From Artemia franciscana (lineage: Eukaryota > Arthropoda > Branchiopoda > Anostraca > Artemiidae), in NCBI RefSeq assembly GCF_032884065.1, contig NC_088868.1:9562234-9626233 (forward strand): a DNA stretch of 64,000 nt, written 5' to 3'. The notes beneath the pieces were generated by a model. It was not told where the DNA came from. It was given only the letters and a program-made list of their open reading frames with translations, and searched no databases. Below are positions 58,061-64,000 of the stretch, piece after piece. The position numbers and the translations under genes are program-made. The number at the start of each line of letters is the position of its first letter. The stretch's first letter is position 1.

Positions 58061-60099
58061 ATGTTACTTAGGCACTTTTTTTATTCTGATAATTTGCCAC
58101 TTCGATACTAGTTTTGATACTTTGATGAAACATTGATGCTGAAACACAAATTGATTTTCAAAAGGAAATGTTGAAAAACTTGAATATTTAGCAATCAAAA
58201 CAAACAGAAATTAACTAAAAAATGTACAAAAAAAGAAGTTTTTTAAAGAAAAGTAAAGGTCATATAAAACTTAAGATCAGCAGAAATGAATTCCTATAAT
58301 AATCCAAACTCAAAACAACAAGAAATTAATACTAAAAAATAAATGAAACCCAAAGCGAACAGAAATCAAATAAACAATCATAGCACACCTACATATAACA
58401 GGTACTAATATAAGTGAATAAATAAAGCTTGAAAAAATTTAGCTTAAATTAAATATGCAAATCAAGCTCTAAACAAAAAAAAATCATTACAAACAAGAGT
58501 TTGGCTACTTCCCTAACTGTGAAAGTTTAAAGCCTACTGTGTCATTGGTATAATCTGTTTTCAGATTTCAAAACAGTACTTGATATGGCTATAAAAATTG
58601 TAAATTTTATTCAAACAAAATCTTTACAAGCCTGCCTATCTTAAGTTGGGTTTGTAAACCACGCCAAGATGATTTACCGACCAGTTTGTCTAGAAAACCA
58701 AGTGAAGAACTCATTGATTTATCGGAAGCTATGTCAATGAAAAATAGTTTTAATTGTAACAGTTATTGAAATTCTGGTTTTAGTTTTCCAATAACTATCC
58801 TTGCCTGTTTGACAAAGCCAGGAGATCCCTCCTCGCCTTTGCTATTTCAGATCCATGTGAGGCCAGATTTTCAACTATAGTTTACATCAAAACTAAGTAA
58901 ACAAATAAACGGGATATATCACAGTCACTGCAACTTAAAGTAACTAAAGTTTAGTTTGATGCTGAAACTGTAATGAACAAAATTGGAAACAAATATATTC
59001 TTCCCATTGAAATAGCTTTGTTAAAAAGAAATAGCAGGTGTAGCAGTGCGAGTAATAAAAATTATTTAAATTGTGTTCCTTATTTTAATGGTCTTTCATT
59101 CATATTGGTAAAACTCTTAAAAAAAAAAAATCAGCAAAAATGTATGTCCCAAAGTTGGAAATTTTGTTAGATGAGTTGGTGCCCAGTCGACTTGTGGAAT
59201 CAATTTTTTAGACTATTACCTTGTTCTTAAAATTTTCTTTCAACTACGGAAAAACACCCTGTATCTTGGCTATCTTACTTTATATATCTTTACTACATCC
59301 ACTTACTATTCTAATAATACTTCTAATAACACTTAATTGATTTAAATATTACCTAACATCTCATGTTCTCCCTTAGTTATTCCTATTCTGACTGAATTAG
59401 TCTTCTTAACATTAATTTTCAAAACTCTTGCACCTGAACTCTCGAAATCTCCAAGAATTCATTCATATTACTAACATTTTTATCTTAGATACTCAAACCA
59501 TCAATAAGCCTATAATTCAGGTCTAAGAGAGTTTTACCTTCTCATTTGATACGAATCTCATAGCCTTAGGACAAAGTACATCATGTCATCTCACTGATCA
59601 TCAGCTCAATCAGCTCTGATCAATTTTTGTAAATATCTGGTATACCTTACAAAGATAGAACTTTTACTAAAGCATTTTTATCTGCCGAACTAAATGTCTG
59701 CTCATAATCTATAAAACTGAGGGCTAAAGGGGTCAAGGCTCTATCCAGGGGGGAGTTAGGGGGTTTGAGCCCCTCAAAATGTTTGCCTGGTTTGTAAAAA
59801 CGTAACAAAACTGCATTTTTGATGCCTTTTTGAAGTCATTTTTTGTAAGCCCACCCCCAAACAGAAATCCTTTTGTACCCCTCCCCCCCCAAAAAAAAAG
59901 AAAATCCTTGATACAGCTTTGAAAAATGTTTGAAATTGCCAGTCACTTATTTAATTTACCTGAAGAAAAAGTTTAGTTAATGATTCCTCTTCTCTTTCTA
60001 AAGCCACATTGTTATTCTGTTAAAACATTCTCTACAATATCTCTTAGACTGTAAATATAGTTTAACCAGATGGACCATATACTTGTCAGCAAGCACAGA
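58061..60099. other. Intergenic, repeat debris
   Basis: 58190-58460 resembles an arm of the foldback at 8452-9420 (AAATGAAACCCAAAGCGAAC). The remainder shows no gene; a C run and A run lie at 59881-59899. Confidence 0.4.
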
Positions 60100-62355
60100 A
60101 GAAAGTCCCTTGAAGATGTCAGAGCTTAGTGTAGAGCCAATTGCTTCTCTGACCTTCAACTAGTTATAGCCAAGTGCAAAATTAAGTTGAAGGTGGTGAA
60201 GAAAGTGTCAGTTACAGTTAAGAAATTTGATATCCAGAAGTTACATGATAAGATTATTTGTCAAAAATATGATCTTGCAGTAGAAAATAGGTCTGCAGCT
60301 TTGAGCCTTGATGAATCCAATGAAGCAAGTTCAGATTGTCTTTGGAAATCACTACTGGAGTGCCTAGAAGATGCTGCAGTGGAAGCTCTAGGATATGCGA
60401 AACGAAAGAAGGAAGAGTTGATTGGTGAAGAAATTTGGCAACTGATTCAGGAAAGAACAAATCTGAGAGCTCTTGTTGATAAATACTCACCTAGTCATTC
60501 ATCTAGTCAGTCTAGTGATAGGCAATGCTTTCATAGCTTAGAAAAAAACAGTATAAATGTGCTCATAAGCGATTGAAAAAGTCTGCCAGGAATGACAAGA
60601 GAACATAACAGCTGAGGCAGAAAGAGCAGCCAGTCAGGGTAATAGTAAAACTATCTATATGCTTACTAGGAAGCTTTTCAACGCGCTAACAAACCCTTGC
60701 CCTTTCATAGAGGATAAAAGTGGGCAGCTGCTTACCAATCAGGTAGATGTCCAGAACCATTGGAGCGAATATTTTTTGGATGTTCTGAACCAGCTGATAC
60801 CCCATGAACCACTGTTGGTCCCTGATGTGCCCCCATTTAACTTGGATATCTATTCGGGCTCCATCCTCTTTCAGGAAGTTGTAATAGCCATGAAGTTGCT
60901 AAAAAATGGAAAAGCAGCTGGAAGTGATAGAGTTCCTCCAGAGCTGTTGAAATACAGGAAAAAACCTCTTGCTGGCCCACTATTTAAGCTGCTTAGTACA
61001 ATGTGGGACGACGAGGCTGTCCCTTCCGACTGAAATAAAGGCATTATTGTGAAAATCTTCAAGAAAGGTCAAAAGACATCATGAGATAACTGGAGAGGTA
61101 TCACACTTCAGACAGTCAGAAGTAAAGTACTATGTCAGATTGTACTTAGTAGAATTTAGACTCAAGTGGACTTAATTTTAAGGAATGACCAACATGGTTT
61201 CCGCAAAAATTGTTCTTGCTGCTAGCTGATATTTAGCTTACGTATTCTACTGGAGGAATCAAACAAATGACAAGTGTAGATTATTTTAGTGTTTATAGAC
61301 TTCTTGAAAGCATTTGAAAAGGCAATGTGAAAAATTTTCGTAGCGCATGGAATGCCTCCGAAAACTATGAATATGATTAAAGCCCTGTATGCTGCACAGG
61401 TTTGTGCAGACCAGAAGGAGAATGGGCTGTCAGAGTTGTTCCCTGTCAAGTCTTGTGTACTTCAAGGATTTTTACTATCTCCAATATTATTCGTAATACT
61501 TACGGATTTCGTGCTTCAGCTTGCCACTGTAGAGCAGGCATACAACTAAGCCCCAAGCATCAAATATACGACTGTGATTTCGCTAAATATATTGCTCTCG
61601 CAGCTCACTGCCAAGAGGACATTGAACAGAATCTGAATGAACTAGCAGCAAAAGTTGCCCCTATGGGCCTGAAGATTAATGTTGATAAAACGAAAAGTAT
61701 GTCGTTTTGATTCGTTTTGTTTGTCGTTTGATTCAGTTAGAAGGCACTGATATAGAAGAGGTCAGAGAATTTAAGTTCCTCGGTAGTACAATGACCCAAG
61801 ATGGGAATTGTGACAGAAAAGTCATGCTACACATAGTGGATGTAGGTGGAGCATTTTCTCAATTTGGAGATGTAGAAACTACTCTCAGAAGTTGATATTG
61901 CAATTGTCTAGGAGTAATGTACTCTCTGTACTTTTATATTGATAGAATTCTTGGAGCCTTTCAAAGAACGCTGAGTAAAGACAACTTGGCTTCTAGAATA
62001 ATTACCTGCATAGAATCCTTGCAGTACATTGGACCGATAGAGTAACGAATCCCCAGATAAGGGCTGATACCAAATAACCATTGGTGACCAGCGAAATCAG
62101 AATGAGGTGATGGAAGTACTGGGGACCTGCATGAGTGAAGTACACCTCCCAATTGATGTATGGTGTTGGACCTCCCCTGGTATTTGAAGGAGTGGAAGAT
62201 AACGCAGCACTTACTTGGTAAATCCCTGGAGAAAGAGGTGACGAGTCTCTGAGCCACTCTGAATGAACTTTGGTCTTTGGGACAAGATTGGTCAAGTTGG
62301 AGGCCAACCGTTGCTGCCCTATGCACCCCCTGGTGTAGGAGGATCTAAGTCTAAG
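60100..62355 (+). mobile_element. LINE (endonuclease-reverse transcriptase type), degenerate
   Basis: Plus-strand order: the end of the endonuclease and linker (KKFDIQKLHDK, LLECLEDAAVEALGYAKRKK, WQLIQERTNLR; 60180-60480). Then the reverse transcriptase: HWSEYFLDVLNQ, MKLLKNGKAAGSDRVPPELL, near 61030 NKGIIVKIFKKGQK and NWRGITLQTV, FIDFLKAFEK near 61295, and LQGFLLSPILF. The catalytic box follows in DFAKYIALAA near 61580, then EFKFLGSTMTQDGNCDRKV, and a DWSSWRPTVAALCTPW-like end near 62320. Many stops and shifts. Its catalytic aspartate pair (FADD in relatives) reads FAKY, so it is inactive. RTE-like by style; the clade was not determined. Confidence 0.88.
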
Positions 62356-64000
62356 TAATGTAAATAATAATCATACTGAGGAGTTTTCTTCCTACAAAAT
62401 TAAGTTGTAATTACTGTAGTATTTTTGTAGCTACTATGCTTAGGCTACTTTTATCACCTTTATAATACTTTTTAATCACCTTTCTAATAATTAATTGAAT
62501 TTTTTTTTTTGCTAAAATCACAAGCTACTTCCCCTGTGTCAAAATTAAATTCATAATCCTCAGAAAGTAGTTACCCTTTCTGAATTTCAGCTTTATTTTA
62601 ACTCTAGATGCTGGATTTCCTGTTCTGATCTGAGTTTCTACGGTCTTTCTACAGGTATATTCCTCTATGACCTTGAAGTTTTTTTTTTTTTAAGTGAGAA
62701 ACAAACATTATATTACTTATGCCTTTCGAATCTAAGCAAGATGTATAACTTCGCTTAATTGTCAAGAGTACTTCCCCCTGCCTACACCCTTAATCTTTCC
62801 AGCTTGAATCAATCAGTACTATATCATCTAATTTTTTTTGCTTCCTAAACCTGGGAGATGAGTTTTTAGAAACGTACACTGTTACAAAGTGTATGTACTG
62901 GGGATTGGAAAAATTCTCACTTTTTTACTGGTTTTTGACTACACCAAAGTAGAGGTCTCAGTGTACCAACAAGAGGCAAAAAAAGCTAAAAATTTGCAAT
63001 AAATTTATATACAGTCAATCTGAACTTATTTTGGTAATTTTCAAAATAAATATGAATATCTCCAGCTAGCCTTCAATTTTTTCTTTTATAATATGAAGCT
63101 TTTCAGTGTTACTATGAAGAAGAGTATGGAGGTTGTAAAGCTGATGAAATAGCAGTTGGCAATTTTAAATATTCCATCTACACTCAGTGATCTGACCTGC
63201 AGAAGATATCCAGGTTTCAAAAGTAAGCAACGATTGGGGAGCTCATATGCCGCTGTCAAAAAGTAGGAAATTCTGCCTGTTGTCAATTTTATGCGAATGG
63301 TCAGGTTTCTAGGGGGAATATGCTGGATCCTGGATTTTAGCTTTGCTTCAAGTTTAAGTGTATCCCAGCAGTTTTTTTGTCTTTCTATTTACATCTATTT
63401 GTTTGGTTTTCAGCTGTGTTCCGAACTGGACAGGAGTACTCTAATACATTTTTTTTAGCTTTATAGTTTTTGACATGTGACTTTATTTATTTTTATGTTG
63501 TTTGACCTGAAGCACAAATTTGCCTTATTGGCTTGTGAAGTTCAGAGAACTGTAGTAATGGCGGAGGGAACTATTGAGCTTGTGAGGCAACTGATAAGAG
63601 AGCAAGCTCAAGTTCACTTCTGAGAAAAGAATTTGATTGTATTAAATTCTTCAGCAAAATTGTAAGGTTAATTACGGAAATGATGTTTAAATTTATTTTA
63701 ATGTGTTTTCTTTTCTATTTTTGCTTATATCATGCCAGAGATAAATAATAACCTATTTTCTGCATAGTAATCTAGCCTCAAATATATCATACTCACTAAA
63801 TAACATAAAAAAACTGACTTCATTTAGAAGTTTCTAGGCCCACTAAAAATAATACCTGTAGTTGAAGTCGGATCTTTATTAGATTAAGCTTCTTTGAATT
63901 TTTCTAGCTCTGCTGGGTAATGCTTCACTACCAGTGGTTTTAATGGCGTTTCTTTCCTATTAAATTTATTGTAACGCACAAAGAGTTCTGTCCTAACTTT
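62356..64000. other. Right end, no confident feature
   Basis: AT-rich. A short open stretch from the ATG at 63558 (MAEGTIELVRQLIREQAQVH) ends at a stop after 21 codons. A weaker similar start (ATGGCTGAAGGACCTGTAGA) occurs near 53051, so it is probably a repeat fragment rather than a gene start. Confidence 0.4.

Noticed and set aside
63558-63623. Possible first exon starting MAEGTIELVRQL
   Set aside because: Stops after 21 codons, no consensus donor, and a similar start occurs near 53051, suggesting a repeat.

Overview
The window looks like nuclear DNA of an invertebrate animal, most likely an arthropod. It is AT-rich, has spliced genes with large introns, many decayed LINEs, one LTR retrotransposon, MITEs, SINE-like and satellite repeats, and no bacterial-style operons. 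The repeat style reminds me of brine shrimp (Artemia), but that is recollection and was not checked. Only two conserved protein-coding genes can be named with confidence, and they sit head to head.

Minus strand: PSMA7 (20S proteasome subunit alpha-4). Its first three coding exons lie at 34033-33938, 16882-16756 and 10017-9904. They join in phase and encode about residues 1-113. The remaining exons were not found and should lie beyond the left edge. Intron 1 is 17.1 kb, intron 2 is 6.7 kb, and intron 3 runs off the window.

Plus strand: WDR19/IFT144 (IFT-A subunit of intraflagellar transport). Two very long coding exons (37511-39238 and 42565-44787) join in phase to give a complete 1316-residue protein, with one 3.3-kb coding intron. 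A likely 5' UTR exon near 34.2 kb would make the PSMA7-WDR19 gap a bidirectional promoter, and an X-box-like (RFX) site lies there.

Region by region. 0.2-3.7 kb: two oppositely oriented copies of a C-rich, internally repeated, hairpin-ended element. 4.2-4.8 kb: long AT microsatellites. 5-7.4 kb: a second repeat family. 8.45-9.42 kb: a long inverted repeat. 10.5-11.4 kb: a 127-bp satellite. 12.7-13.5 kb: a 75-bp satellite. 13.5-14.3 kb: a LINE fragment. 18.6-20.2 kb: a foldback element with a terminal hairpin. 20.3-26.4 kb: a CR1-like LINE (minus) split by an LTR retrotransposon with intact LTRs and a 5-bp target duplication. 26.4-27.3 kb: a second LINE 3' end. 27.9-33.5 kb: nested MITEs, a long palindrome carrying a SINE-like insert, and another C-rich element. 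40.0-41.9 kb: a C-rich element inside the WDR19 intron. 45-53 kb: a hAT/ZBED-like relic, one possible terminal exon, a clean MITE with an 8-bp target duplication, and a foldback fragment. 53-58 kb: a LINE fragment and old repeats. 60.1-62.4 kb: an inactive LINE of the endonuclease-reverse transcriptase type. The last 1.6 kb shows nothing clear.

PSMA7 and WDR19 have no direct functional link; their pairing is a matter of promoter layout. Everything else supportable is mobile or repetitive DNA. The most unusual material is the pair of unrelated repeat families that each end in a perfect 8-bp-stem, 4-nt-loop hairpin.
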